Below, in pieces: positions 28,501 to 38,144 of a stretch of 45,999 bases of DNA. Below the pieces are notes generated by a model. The model was not told where the DNA came from, did not search any database, and saw only the letters and a program-made list of their open reading frames with translations. Where the stretch lies: NCBI GenBank assembly GCA_946610035.1, contig CAMOCC010000014.1, positions 1 to 45,999 on the forward strand. The letters are read 5' to 3'. Source of the stretch: an uncultured Verrucomicrobiota bacterium. Its GTDB lineage: Bacteria; Verrucomicrobiota; Kiritimatiellia; RFP12; UBA1067. The position numbers and the translations under genes were made by a program. Position 1 is the first letter of the stretch. Every line of letters starts with the position of its first letter.

Positions 28501-29361
28501 ATCAACAAGAAGAACGAATACACCTGGCCGAAGGTGGAGACTTCGAGGGAGGTTGCGTCCGTCATCGTGGACAATGCGGATGCGTCGGGCGTTGAGATTT
28601 CCGGCGAGTGGCCGGTAAGCAACTACAACTCCGAACGCTATGGAGCGGACTATCTCCACAACAATAAGTTCGCGTCGAGCGATATGTGGGTCAGGTTCAC
28701 TCCGGAGATACCGTCAGACGCGACGTATGTCGTGTCGCTTTTCTGGAACGGAGGCGATTCGCGCGGATCGGCTGTTCCAGTCGAAATCGTCTACGACGGA
28801 GGCGTCGTGACAAACATGGTCGACATGACGCGAAAGTCGTCCGTCTGGAACGCGATCGGCAGATGGCCGTTCAAGAAGGGGAATTCGGGATCTGTACGGA
28901 TTCTAACCAACGGACAGAAGGACAAGACCGTCATCGCAGATGCCGTGAAGTTCGCGATCGTGGAGGAGCTCGATCCGCAGGACATCGACGGGAACGGTTT
29001 GCCCGATGCGTGGGAGCGCAGGCATTTTCTCCAGAACGGCGGAGTCGACCCTGAGGCTGATCCGGACGGCGACGGATTCTCGAACCGCGAGGAGTATCTT
29101 TCAGGGACTGATCCGAACGACGCGGGGTCGCCGCTTTATCTTTCGGATTTTGAAGCGTCCGGAACGCAAATATCGATCACGTGGAAGGGCCTCGCGGGGC
29201 GGACCTACCGCGTGTACAGTTCTGAAACGCTTGATCTCGCGTCGTTCAAGCCTTATGGCGGATTTGTCGAAGGAACGAACGGGGAGATGAAGATTTTGCT
29301 GCAGTCAGCTTCGCCTTCGGCATTTTTCCGCGTCCGCGACGAGACGACGGTGGTGGAGTAA
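25525..29361 (+). CDS. SGNH hydrolase + FAD-dependent oxidoreductase fusion with discoidin/CBM-like and TSP3-like modules
   Basis: [17 protein letters not shown] (SGNH block I), [40 protein letters not shown] (FAD GxGxxG), [25 protein letters not shown] (TSP3-like). Confidence 0.85.
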   Translation: [1278 protein letters not shown]

Positions 29362-29392
29362 ATATATTCAAATAATGAAACCGAGGACCCAA

Positions 29393-31450
29393 ATGAAGAA
29401 ACACTTGATTATCGGCACGGCCGCTCTGGCCGCAACGCAGCTCTATGCAGTTCCGACGGCCGCGCGCCGTGCGGAGGCTGTCGCTGAGGCGACGAAGATA
29501 TACGAACAGCTCACGCCGGACGAGACCGTGCAGATGGCGATGATGGACAACCCCGAGATCAAGCGGCTGGGATTGCCGCGCTTCCACTGGTGGAGCGAGG
29601 CGCTGCATGGGTACGCACGCGCCGGGCTCGCGACCGTGTTCCCGCAGGCGATAGGAGCGGGCGCGACGTTCGACCCGGACCTCGAGTTTCGCATGGCTGA
29701 CGTCATATCGACAGAGGCGCGAGCAAAGGCGAATCTCTTCCGCGCGCGCAACCAGCGCGGCGGCAACAGGTGCCTCTCGCTGTGGAGCCCGAACGTCAAT
29801 ATGTTCCGCGATCCGCGCTGGGGGCGCGGACAGGAGACGTTCGGCGAGGATCCGTATCTTTCCGGCGTGATGGGTTCGGCGTTCGTCAGGGGCATCCAGG
29901 GGGACGACCCGAAGTACTTCAAGGCCGTCGCCTGCGCGAAGCACTATGCCGTCCACTCCGGCCCCGAGAAGAAGCGCCACGAGTTCAACGTAAATGTCGA
30001 CAAGCGCGATCTATACGAATACTATCTGCCCGCATTCAAGGCGCTCGTCTGCGATGCGGAAGTTGAAAGCGTGATGGGCGCGTATTCCGCGGTCAACGGC
30101 GAGCCGTGCTGCGCGAACTCGATGCTTCTAAAGGACATCCTCCGCAAGGAGTGGGGCTTCAAGGGAACGGTCGTGAGCGATGTCGGAGCCGTGGAGGACA
30201 TTTCCGCAAAGCACCATTTCAAGGCCGACAAGGTCGAGGCGAGCCTTGCGACTATCGCGGGCGGACTAGATCTCTGCAGCGAGGGAACGTACCACCAGCT
30301 GCGCGGTCCGATGAAGGAGGGGAAGATCAAGAAGGAGCTTCTCAAGGATGCCGTCGTAAACATTCTCACGACGCGCGCGCTTCTCGGCGATCTCGACCAG
30401 AATGCAAAGACTCCGTGGGACAACCTCGGAGCGAAGGACATCGCCTCTCCGGCGCACAAGGCGCTAGCGCTTGAGGTCGCGGACAAGTCGCTCGTGCTCG
30501 TCAAGAACAACGGAATACTTCCGCTCGACATGTCGAAGATCAACACGATCGGCGTGTGGGGACGCGCGAGGGACACGAACGTCCTCATGGGCAACTACAA
30601 CGGCGAGACGGACGATCCGGTGTCCGTGCTTTCTGGCTTCCTCCGCGAGGTTGGGCCTGAAATCGTCGTCGAGGAGGGTCATGGCGGAAACGTCACGATT
30701 GCGTGCCTCGGCATTTGCCCGAGCGACGAAGGCGAGGAGCACGACAAGAAGAGCCTCGCGATGTGGAGCAACCTTTCGAACCAGCTCAGGTCCGACCGCG
30801 AGAAGAATCCGAACAAGAAGATCGTCGGCGTCGTGTTTGGCGGAAGCGCGATCGACCTCCGCGAGGCGGCGGAGTTCTGCGACGCGCTTATCATAGCGTG
30901 GTATCCTGGCGAGCAGGGCGGACGTGCGATTGCGCGCGCGATTCTCGGCAAGACGAATCCTGGCGGACGCCTTCCGATAACGTACTGCAAGGACCCCGAT
31001 CAGCTTCCCGACTTCGAGGACTACAGGCTTCCCGGACACAGCTACCGCTACATGGATTCGAACGTCCTCTTCCCGTTCGGATTCGGACTCTCCTACACGA
31101 CGTTCGCATATTCCGACATCCGCATGAAGAAGGGAGCGGACGGTTCCGTCAAGGTCGGCGCGAAGGTCACCAACACCGGCAAGACGGCTGGCGACGAAGT
31201 GGTGCAGCTCTACGTCCGCTCGCCGAAGTCTTCCGGCGACCGCCGCATTCACCATCTCGAAGGCTTCAAGCGCATCACGCTCAAGCCCGGTGAGACGAAG
31301 AACGCGGTCTTCACGCTCACGAAGGAGCAGCTCATGCAGTTCGGGATGGACGGGAAGCAGTCGCTTGCGAAGGGCACGTACGAACTCTTCGTCGGCGGCG
31401 GACAGCCCGGATGCACCGAAAATGTCCTAAGCGCAAAGGTTGACATGTAA
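29393..31450 (+). CDS. Glycoside hydrolase family 3 protein (beta-xylosidase/glucosidase type), paralog 1
   Basis: MDNPEIKRLGLPRFHWWSEALHGYARAG, WSPNVNMFRDPRWGRGQETFGEDP, GTVVSDVGAVEDI, FGFGLSYTTF. ORF also opens at 29375. Confidence 0.92.
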   Translation: MKKHLIIGTAALAATQLYAVPTAARRAEAVAEATKIYEQLTPDETVQMAMMDNPEIKRLGLPRFHWWSEALHGYARAGLATVFPQAIGAGATFDPDLEFRMADVISTEARAKANLFRARNQRGGNRCLSLWSPNVNMFRDPRWGRGQETFGEDPYLSGVMGSAFVRGIQGDDPKYFKAVACAKHYAVHSGPEKKRHEFNVNVDKRDLYEYYLPAFKALVCDAEVESVMGAYSAVNGEPCCANSMLLKDILRKEWGFKGTVVSDVGAVEDISAKHHFKADKVEASLATIAGGLDLCSEGTYHQLRGPMKEGKIKKELLKDAVVNILTTRALLGDLDQNAKTPWDNLGAKDIASPAHKALALEVADKSLVLVKNNGILPLDMSKINTIGVWGRARDTNVLMGNYNGETDDPVSVLSGFLREVGPEIVVEEGHGGNVTIACLGICPSDEGEEHDKKSLAMWSNLSNQLRSDREKNPNKKIVGVVFGGSAIDLREAAEFCDALIIAWYPGEQGGRAIARAILGKTNPGGRLPITYCKDPDQLPDFEDYRLPGHSYRYMDSNVLFPFGFGLSYTTFAYSDIRMKKGADGSVKVGAKVTNTGKTAGDEVVQLYVRSPKSSGDRRIHHLEGFKRITLKPGETKNAVFTLTKEQLMQFGMDGKQSLAKGTYELFVGGGQPGCTENVLSAKVDM

Positions 31451-34400
31451 ATGAAGAAAAGCCTGTTCCTCATGATGTGCGTCCCTGCATTCGCGGCTGC
31501 GGCCGCAGCGGTGGATGCAGCGCAGCCCGAACCATGGGCCGACGCGTCCGTGAACTCCATCAACCGCCTTCCGGCGGCGGCGTTTCTGCCGCCGCTTGCG
31601 GACGAGAAGGCGGCGCTTTCGGACGCGCTCGTCCCGGAGACGCCGTACGTCAAGTCGCTCAACGGAGACTGGCGCTTCAAGTGGGTCGGCGATCCGGCGC
31701 GGCGTCCGCTCGACTTCTGGAAGGAGGATTTCGACGACTCGAGATGGGGAACGATCGACGTGCCGTCCTGCGTCGAGATGCGCGGGTACGGAGTTCCGAT
31801 GTACACGAACGTCCGCTATCCGCACAAGATAACGCCGCCGAAGATACTCGACCGCGACACAGGGCGGGCGGACTACAATCCGGTTTCTAGCTACCGCACG
31901 ACTTTCACCGTTCCGTCGGACTGGAAAGGCCGCGACGTCATCCTCCGCTTTGACGGCGTCTACTCGGCGTACACCGTCTGGGTCAACGGAAAGCGCGTCG
32001 GCTATGCCGAAGACTCAAAGCTCCCCTCCGAGTTCGACATCACGGAGTATCTGAGCGATGCCGCGAACCTCCTCTGTGTCCAAGTGTTTAGGTGGTGCGA
32101 CGGCAGCTATCTCGAAGACCAAGACATGTTCCGATTCTCCGGTATCTTCCGCGACGTCTCCATCTATGCGCGCCCGAAGGACGGAATACGCGATGTGGCG
32201 GTAAAGACGCGGCCACTTGACGGCGGATATGAAAGCTGGAGCCTTGAGCTGAAAATGGAGAACGGCGGGTCTGCTTCACTCTATGACGCAGATCAGAAGA
32301 AAGTCGGAGACTTGGCTCCTGTCTCCAACTCCAACTATCAACTCCAACTCAAACCTCGCCTCTGGAGCGCCGAGGATCCGTACCTGTACACCCTCGTCGT
32401 GAAGAAGGGCGATGACATCCGCTCGCTCAAGGTCGGCTTCAAGGAGCAGAAGGTCGTCGGGCACACGTTCATGGTAAACGGAATGCCGGTGAAGCTCAAG
32501 GGCGTTAACAGGCACGAGACGAATCCGGAGAACGGACGCACCGTTTCGCTCGAGGACATGGAGCGCGACATCACGCTGATGAAGCGCTACAACATCAACA
32601 CCGTAAGGACGTCGCACTATCCGAACCACCATCTCTGGTACGATCTATGCGACCGCTACGGACTTTACGTCGTCGCGGAGGCGAACGTAGAGGGGCACGA
32701 GCCAGCGTACGGCGACAACGGGCTAGGACGCAAGCCTGAGTGGGATCATACGATCGTCGAGCGCAACGTCAGGCAGGTTCTTTTCTACCGCAACCATCCG
32801 TCCATCACGATGTGGTCGATGGGCAACGAGACAGGTCACGGCGACTGCTTTGTCCATGCGATAGACGCAGTGCGCAAGCTCGATCCGGGGCGCCTCATCC
32901 ACTGGGAGCGCGGCAACACGCTTGCGGACGTCGACTCGCGCATGTATCCCGACGTCGACTGGGTGGACAAGAAGGGCAAGCTAGGCGACGGGCCGGCGAA
33001 CGGCGAGACGATGGAGGACAAATACAGCCGCCCCGAGTCCGCGTATTCCGCAGGCAAGCCGTTCTTCATGTGCGAATATGCGCATGCGATGGGCAACGCG
33101 CTCGGAAACTTCCAGGAGTACTGGGACGTCATCTACAAGCACGAGTCTCTTGTCGGCGGCTGCATCTGGGATTGGATCGACCAGGCGATCTGGAAGGAGA
33201 CGGACCGCATCGGACCCGATGGCAGGCCTGTGCGCGTTCTTGCGTACGGCGGCGATTTCGACGAACAGCCGAACGACGGTCCGTTCTGCGTGAACGGAGT
33301 CATCGATCCGGAGCGCAACGTCACGCCAAAGCTTCTCGAGGTCGGACAGGTCCACCGCAATCTCATCGTGACGAAGCGCGACGACGGATCGTTCGAACTC
33401 CTGAACCGCAACTGCTTTACGGACGCAAATGCGTTCGACGGAAGCTGGGAGCTGATCGCGGACGGGCTGCCCGTCGCGAAGGGCGCGGTTAAGGTTCCGT
33501 CCGTTGCTCCGCTTGCGCGCGGCACGATCGAGGCCGTCGGACTTGGCGATGCCGTCGCTCGCCGTTCGAAGACGGAGGAACTCTTCGTCAACTTCGCCTT
33601 CGCGACTCGGACAGACGCGCCGTGGGCTACGGCTGGTTGGATCGTCGCTCGCGATCAGATACAGCTGGCCGCCGGAGAGCGGAAGGCGAAATCTGTAGCC
33701 GCAGACGCTTCCGCCGTCCGCTTCAATTCAACCGACGACGCGCTTACCATCAGCTGTGGAAAGACAGTCGCGACGTTCTCGCGAAGGACGGGCACGCTTT
33801 CGAAGCTCGTGATGGACGGGACGGCGATACTTTCCGATGCCGCTCCTGGTTTTGCGTCGGGTCCGCGTCTCACGTGCGCGCGCGGATTCACGGACAACGA
33901 CAAGTGGATTGCGACGGGCGATTCGTGGCGCAACGAGAGATCGCGCAGCTTCTTTGGCTCGGGGCTTTCGCAGCTGCGCTACCATCCAGAGCCGCTCGTC
34001 GTCTCGAACGCCACGGTGACGGCAGTCGTTGACGTTGCCGGCTCGAAGGGGTGCGGTTTCAGGCACACGACGAGCTGGACGTTCAATGCGGATGGATCGA
34101 TCGACGTCGCCAACAAGTCCGAGCCGTACGGAAAGCTTCCCGTCCTAGCGCGTCTCGGCGTGTCGCTAAGGCTTTCGCCGGCGCTGGAGCGGATGAAGTT
34201 CTACGGACGCGGTCCGCAGGAGAACTACATCGACCGCAAGACGTCCGCTTTCCTCGGCGTATGGGAGTCGACAGTCACTGACAGGTTCGTGAGCTATGTG
34301 CGTCCGCAGGACAGCGGCATGGCGTGCGACGTGCGCTGGGCCGAGTTCACCGACGAATCGGGACGCGGCGTGCGCGTGACGGGTCCGGAGCCGCTTTTCG

Positions 34401-34630
34401 TGCAGGCGCTGCACTACACGTGGGAGGATCTCTGGTTCGCTGCGTTCAAGAACGGCGAGGACCGCTATCGCGCGGCGCTTGTGCCGCGTCCGGAGGTGTG
34501 CCTCAACATCGACGCGCGCCAGACGGGGCTTGGCGGCGCCTCTTGCGGCCCCGGGCCGATGTGGAAGTACCGCTTCGATTCGTCTAAGCCCGTCAGCTGG
34601 ACGTATCGCCTCGAGAGCGTCGCCCGGTGA
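31451..34630 (+). CDS. GH2 beta-galactosidase, LacZ type
   Basis: SLNGDWRFKWVGDP, VNRHETNPENGRTVSLEDMERDITLMKRYNINTVRTSHYPNHHLWYDLCDRYGLYVVAEANVEGH, WSMGNETGHG, CEYAHAMGNALGNFQEYWD. Confidence 0.93.
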   Translation: MKKSLFLMMCVPAFAAAAAAVDAAQPEPWADASVNSINRLPAAAFLPPLADEKAALSDALVPETPYVKSLNGDWRFKWVGDPARRPLDFWKEDFDDSRWGTIDVPSCVEMRGYGVPMYTNVRYPHKITPPKILDRDTGRADYNPVSSYRTTFTVPSDWKGRDVILRFDGVYSAYTVWVNGKRVGYAEDSKLPSEFDITEYLSDAANLLCVQVFRWCDGSYLEDQDMFRFSGIFRDVSIYARPKDGIRDVAVKTRPLDGGYESWSLELKMENGGSASLYDADQKKVGDLAPVSNSNYQLQLKPRLWSAEDPYLYTLVVKKGDDIRSLKVGFKEQKVVGHTFMVNGMPVKLKGVNRHETNPENGRTVSLEDMERDITLMKRYNINTVRTSHYPNHHLWYDLCDRYGLYVVAEANVEGHEPAYGDNGLGRKPEWDHTIVERNVRQVLFYRNHPSITMWSMGNETGHGDCFVHAIDAVRKLDPGRLIHWERGNTLADVDSRMYPDVDWVDKKGKLGDGPANGETMEDKYSRPESAYSAGKPFFMCEYAHAMGNALGNFQEYWDVIYKHESLVGGCIWDWIDQAIWKETDRIGPDGRPVRVLAYGGDFDEQPNDGPFCVNGVIDPERNVTPKLLEVGQVHRNLIVTKRDDGSFELLNRNCFTDANAFDGSWELIADGLPVAKGAVKVPSVAPLARGTIEAVGLGDAVARRSKTEELFVNFAFATRTDAPWATAGWIVARDQIQLAAGERKAKSVAADASAVRFNSTDDALTISCGKTVATFSRRTGTLSKLVMDGTAILSDAAPGFASGPRLTCARGFTDNDKWIATGDSWRNERSRSFFGSGLSQLRYHPEPLVVSNATVTAVVDVAGSKGCGFRHTTSWTFNADGSIDVANKSEPYGKLPVLARLGVSLRLSPALERMKFYGRGPQENYIDRKTSAFLGVWESTVTDRFVSYVRPQDSGMACDVRWAEFTDESGRGVRVTGPEPLFVQALHYTWEDLWFAAFKNGEDRYRAALVPRPEVCLNIDARQTGLGGASCGPGPMWKYRFDSSKPVSWTYRLESVAR

Positions 34631-34650
34631 AGGCGCCTGCTTTTTGCCCT

Positions 34651-34714
34651 GCGTAAATTTCACGATGTTTTCTGCGTTGCGTTCACGCAGTCGGAATGTG
34701 TTATATGCTATAAT
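34651..34714 (+). promoter_or_regulatory. Operator E + promoter (before GH3 paralog 2)
   Basis: GCGTAAATTTCACG (34651) and GCGTTGCGTTCACG (34674); TATAAT 34709-34714, 49-nt spacing; ATG 6 nt after the -10. Confidence 0.78.
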
Positions 34715-34720
34715 CGTTAC

Positions 34721-36775
34721 ATGAAAACTGTAAAAATCATGTTGGCGGGCGCGGCGGCTGTTGCCGTTGCGCAGGTTGTTGCGATGCCGGGCGCATCCCG
34801 GCGCGCAGAGGCGGAGGCCCAGGCCAAGGCGATCTTCGAGAAGCTTGCGCCCAACGACGCGGTCTCGCTGCTGATGATGGACAATCCCGAGATCAAGGAC
34901 CCGGCGATTCCCCGCCACCACTGGTGGAACGAGGGACTTCACGGCGTAGCGCGCGCGGGCCTCGCGACGATGTTCCCGCAGACGATCGGGCGCGCCGCGA
35001 CGTTTGACGCCGAACTGGAGCACAAGGTCGGCGACGTGATATCCACCGAGGCGCGCGCAAAGCACAACCTCTTCCGCGCGAAGGGACTTCGCGGAATCTA
35101 CACCGGCCTCACGTACTGGAGCCCCAACGTAAACATGTTCCGCGACGCCCACTGGGGCCGCGGACAGGAGACGTTCGGCGAGGACCCCTATCTCGCCGGC
35201 GTCATGGGCACGGAGTTCGTCAAGGGCCTTCAGGGCGACGACCCGAAGTTCATCAAGATCGCCGCGTGCGCCAAGCACTACGCCGTCCACTCTGGCCCCG
35301 AGAAGCTGCGCCACGAGTTCAACGTCGACCTCGACATGCGCGACCTCTACGAGTACTATCTTCCCGCGTTCAGGATGCTCGTCGTCGACGGGAAGTGCGA
35401 GCAGGTCATGGGAGCCTACTCGGCTGTCAACGGAATCCCGTGCTGCGCGAGCAAGTTCCTCCTCAGGGACGTCCTCCGCGGCGAGTGGGGCTTCCGCGGC
35501 ACGGTCGTTAGCGACGTGGGCGCGGTCAACGACGTGTCCGCGAACCACAAGTACACCAAGACCAAGGTCGATGGGTGCCTCGCGACGATCGCGGGCGGAC
35601 TCGACATCTGCAGCGAGGGCACGTACGACTGCCTTCGCGCCGAGGTGCGCGAGGGACGCGTCACGAAGGAGCAGCTGCGCGAGCCGGTGCTGAACATCCT
35701 CACGACTCGCATCCTTCTCGGCAACATCGGCGACGTGAAGACGCCGTGGGACGGCCTCGGCGAAAATGACGTCGCGACGCCCGAGAACAAGGCGCTTGCG
35801 CTCCAGTGCGCCGACGAGTCGATGGTCCTCCTCAAGAACGACGGGATACTTCCGCTCGACAAGTCCACGCTCAAGGCCGTCAACGTCTGGGGCCGTTCGG
35901 ACGAGACGAGGGCGCTTGTGGGCAACTACGAAGGCTCGGCGGGAATGTACATGACCGCGCGCGCTGGACTTGCCGCGGAGCTCGGCGCGGGCGTCGCGAT
36001 CGAGGGTGACCATGCGCAGTACATGATCGCGTTCATCGGCATGAACTCGGGTGACGAGGGCGAGGGCCACGACAAGAACAACTGCAAGCTCTGGAACAGG
36101 CAGATCGAGGAGCTCCAGAAGATGCAGAAGGACCGCAAGCGCCGTCCGATAATCTCCGTCCTCTTCGGCGGCAGCCAGCAGGAGATCAAGGAGGTCTGCG
36201 AGCTTTCCGACGCTGTTCTCCACGCGTGGTATCCGGGCGAGCAGGGCGGACGCGCCATCGCGCGCACGATCATCGGTGCGAACAATCCGGCCGGACGCCT
36301 TCCGCTCACGTTCATGGAGAACTACGAGGAGGAGGCGGACATCAAGGACTACAAGCTTCCCGGACGCACCTACCTCTACGCGACGAAGAAGCCGCTCTTC
36401 CCGTTCGGCTTTGGTCTCAGCTACACGACGTTCGGGTATGACGGACTCAAGGTCTACAAGACCAAGGACGGAGTCGCCGCCACGGTCAAGGTGACGAACA
36501 CAGGCAAGCTCGCGGGCGATGAAGTCGTCCAGCTCTACGTCCGTTCCCCGAAGGATTCCGGCGACCGCCGCATCCACCACCTCGAGGGCTTCGACCGCAT
36601 AAGCCTCAAGCCGGGCGAGACGAAGACGGTGACGTTCAACCTCTCGAAGGAGCAGCTCATGCAGTTCGGCATGGACGGAAAGCAGTCGCTTGCGAAGGGC
36701 GAGTACGAGTTCTTCGTCGGCGGAGGTCAGCCCGGCTTCACCGACGGCGTACAGTCCGCGAAGCTCGCCTTCTGA
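34721..36775 (+). CDS. Glycoside hydrolase family 3 protein, paralog 2
   Basis: RRAEAEAQAKAIFEKL, MDNPEIKDPAIPRHHWWNEGLHGVARAG, GTVVSDVGAVNDV, FGFGLSYTTF; clear paralog of 29393-31450. Confidence 0.92.
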   Translation: MKTVKIMLAGAAAVAVAQVVAMPGASRRAEAEAQAKAIFEKLAPNDAVSLLMMDNPEIKDPAIPRHHWWNEGLHGVARAGLATMFPQTIGRAATFDAELEHKVGDVISTEARAKHNLFRAKGLRGIYTGLTYWSPNVNMFRDAHWGRGQETFGEDPYLAGVMGTEFVKGLQGDDPKFIKIAACAKHYAVHSGPEKLRHEFNVDLDMRDLYEYYLPAFRMLVVDGKCEQVMGAYSAVNGIPCCASKFLLRDVLRGEWGFRGTVVSDVGAVNDVSANHKYTKTKVDGCLATIAGGLDICSEGTYDCLRAEVREGRVTKEQLREPVLNILTTRILLGNIGDVKTPWDGLGENDVATPENKALALQCADESMVLLKNDGILPLDKSTLKAVNVWGRSDETRALVGNYEGSAGMYMTARAGLAAELGAGVAIEGDHAQYMIAFIGMNSGDEGEGHDKNNCKLWNRQIEELQKMQKDRKRRPIISVLFGGSQQEIKEVCELSDAVLHAWYPGEQGGRAIARTIIGANNPAGRLPLTFMENYEEEADIKDYKLPGRTYLYATKKPLFPFGFGLSYTTFGYDGLKVYKTKDGVAATVKVTNTGKLAGDEVVQLYVRSPKDSGDRRIHHLEGFDRISLKPGETKTVTFNLSKEQLMQFGMDGKQSLAKGEYEFFVGGGQPGFTDGVQSAKLAF

Positions 36776-36831
36776 CAAGGCGTCGCCACTGCGGCGCGCG
36801 CCAGTTATAAGCAAGGAAAGGTAAATTCGAT

Positions 36832-37899
36832 ATGCAAGACAAGACGGGGAGAATCGAATTTCTCGACTGGCTGCGCGCCGTTGCGTGCTTTCTAGTGATG
36901 CTCATCCACTCGTGCGAGTGCATCTACAGCAACGACTACACATATTCGTTCCCGTCCGAGACGGCGCGCTGGAGCATCGTGTTCATAAGCGGCTTCGCGC
37001 GCGTCGCGGTGCCGCTGTTCCTGATGGCGTCGGCGTTCCTGCTTGTGCCGGTGAAGACGGACATGCTCTCGTTCTACAGGCGAAGGCTTTCGCGCGTTGC
37101 GGTTCCTTTCGTCGCATGGCTCGTGCTTTACGCGGTTCTCCCTGCGGCGTGGGGCGAATGGGGGTGGGGCGAGTCGTGGGCGAACCTGCGGCAAGTCTTC
37201 ATCAACTTCGTGCCGCGCGAAAGCCACCTGTGGTTCGTGTACATGCTGCTCGGCGTATACTTCGTCATGCCCGTCGTCTCGCCGTGGCTTGAGCGCTGCT
37301 CGGCGCGCGAGGAGCTCGTCCTTCTCGGGATATGGCTCTTCACGTCGCTGTTATGGCGCTTCCACGAGGCGTTCGGTCCGGTCTTCGGCGAGTGCTGGTG
37401 GAATCCATGGCCGACGTTCCACTATGTCAGCGGACCGATCGGCTACATACTGCTGGCCCACTGGATCCGCTTCCGGCTTGCGTGGACGCCGCGCCAGATC
37501 GTCGTCCGGTGTGTGCCGATCTTCCTCGCGTGCTGGGCGTGGTGCATGTACAGCTTCTACACGCGAAGCTTCCGCGTCGAGGCGGTGAGCGCGCTTGAGA
37601 TAGACTGGCAGCCTACGGCGTTTGCGCCCGTGCTGATGAGCTTTGCCGCGTTTGCCCTGATGACGCTCATACGCGGAGTTCCTGTTGCGCTGCGCAATGC
37701 CGTCGCGGAGGTTTCGCGCCAGAGCTACGGCATGTATCTGATGCACATGATGTTCCTGCCGGCCTGGTTCGGGGTGATGTCGCCGAGGCTTCCCGCCCCG
37801 GCTGCAATCCTCGCGACCGCGCTTGCCACGTACGCCACGTCGTTCGTGGTCACATGGGCGCTCTCGAAGGTGCCGTACCTGCGCAGGATCGTCGGGTGA
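36832..37899 (+). CDS. Acyltransferase family 3 membrane protein
   Basis: GRIEFLDWLRAVACFLVMLIHSCECIY, multiple TM segments, SRQSYGMYLMHMMFLPAWFG, typical Acyl_transf_3. Confidence 0.85.
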   Translation: MQDKTGRIEFLDWLRAVACFLVMLIHSCECIYSNDYTYSFPSETARWSIVFISGFARVAVPLFLMASAFLLVPVKTDMLSFYRRRLSRVAVPFVAWLVLYAVLPAAWGEWGWGESWANLRQVFINFVPRESHLWFVYMLLGVYFVMPVVSPWLERCSAREELVLLGIWLFTSLLWRFHEAFGPVFGECWWNPWPTFHYVSGPIGYILLAHWIRFRLAWTPRQIVVRCVPIFLACWAWCMYSFYTRSFRVEAVSALEIDWQPTAFAPVLMSFAAFALMTLIRGVPVALRNAVAEVSRQSYGMYLMHMMFLPAWFGVMSPRLPAPAAILATALATYATSFVVTWALSKVPYLRRIVG

Positions 37900-37934
37900 A
37901 AATTCAGCTAAACTCTCAATTTGGAGAAATTGCA

Positions 37935-37995
37935 ATGAAGCGTATCGTTTCGTTGCTGTCTTTCCTTGTCGCATCTGCCGCGCTCGTGTCGTATA
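37935..37995 (+). pseudogene. Truncated gene start (RBS + signal peptide only)
   Basis: GGAGA then MKRIVSLLSFLVASAALVSY, interrupted by GGGGG plus a perfect hairpin. Confidence 0.5.
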
Positions 37996-38022
37996 GGGGG
38001 TTCCGTCGCTCCGCGACGGAAC
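37996..38022. repeat. REP-like palindrome copy 1
   Basis: GGGG-GTTCCGTCGC-TCC-GCGACGGAAC; near-identical to 45958-45984. Confidence 0.7.
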
Positions 38023-38046
38023 AATGTCGAGCCAGTTTAACTCGTT

Positions 38047-38110
38047 GCGCAATTTTTACGGCGATTTTTGCGCGTATTTCCTGTTGCCGATTGATTGATT
38101 ATGCTATAAT
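38047..38110 (+). promoter_or_regulatory. Operator F + promoter
   Basis: GCGCAATTTTTACG (38047) and GCGCGTATTTCCTG (38070); TATAAT 38105-38110, 49-nt spacing. Confidence 0.72.
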
Positions 38111-38144
38111 TTTCGCAAAATCGATAAAGGAAACAAACTTTGAT

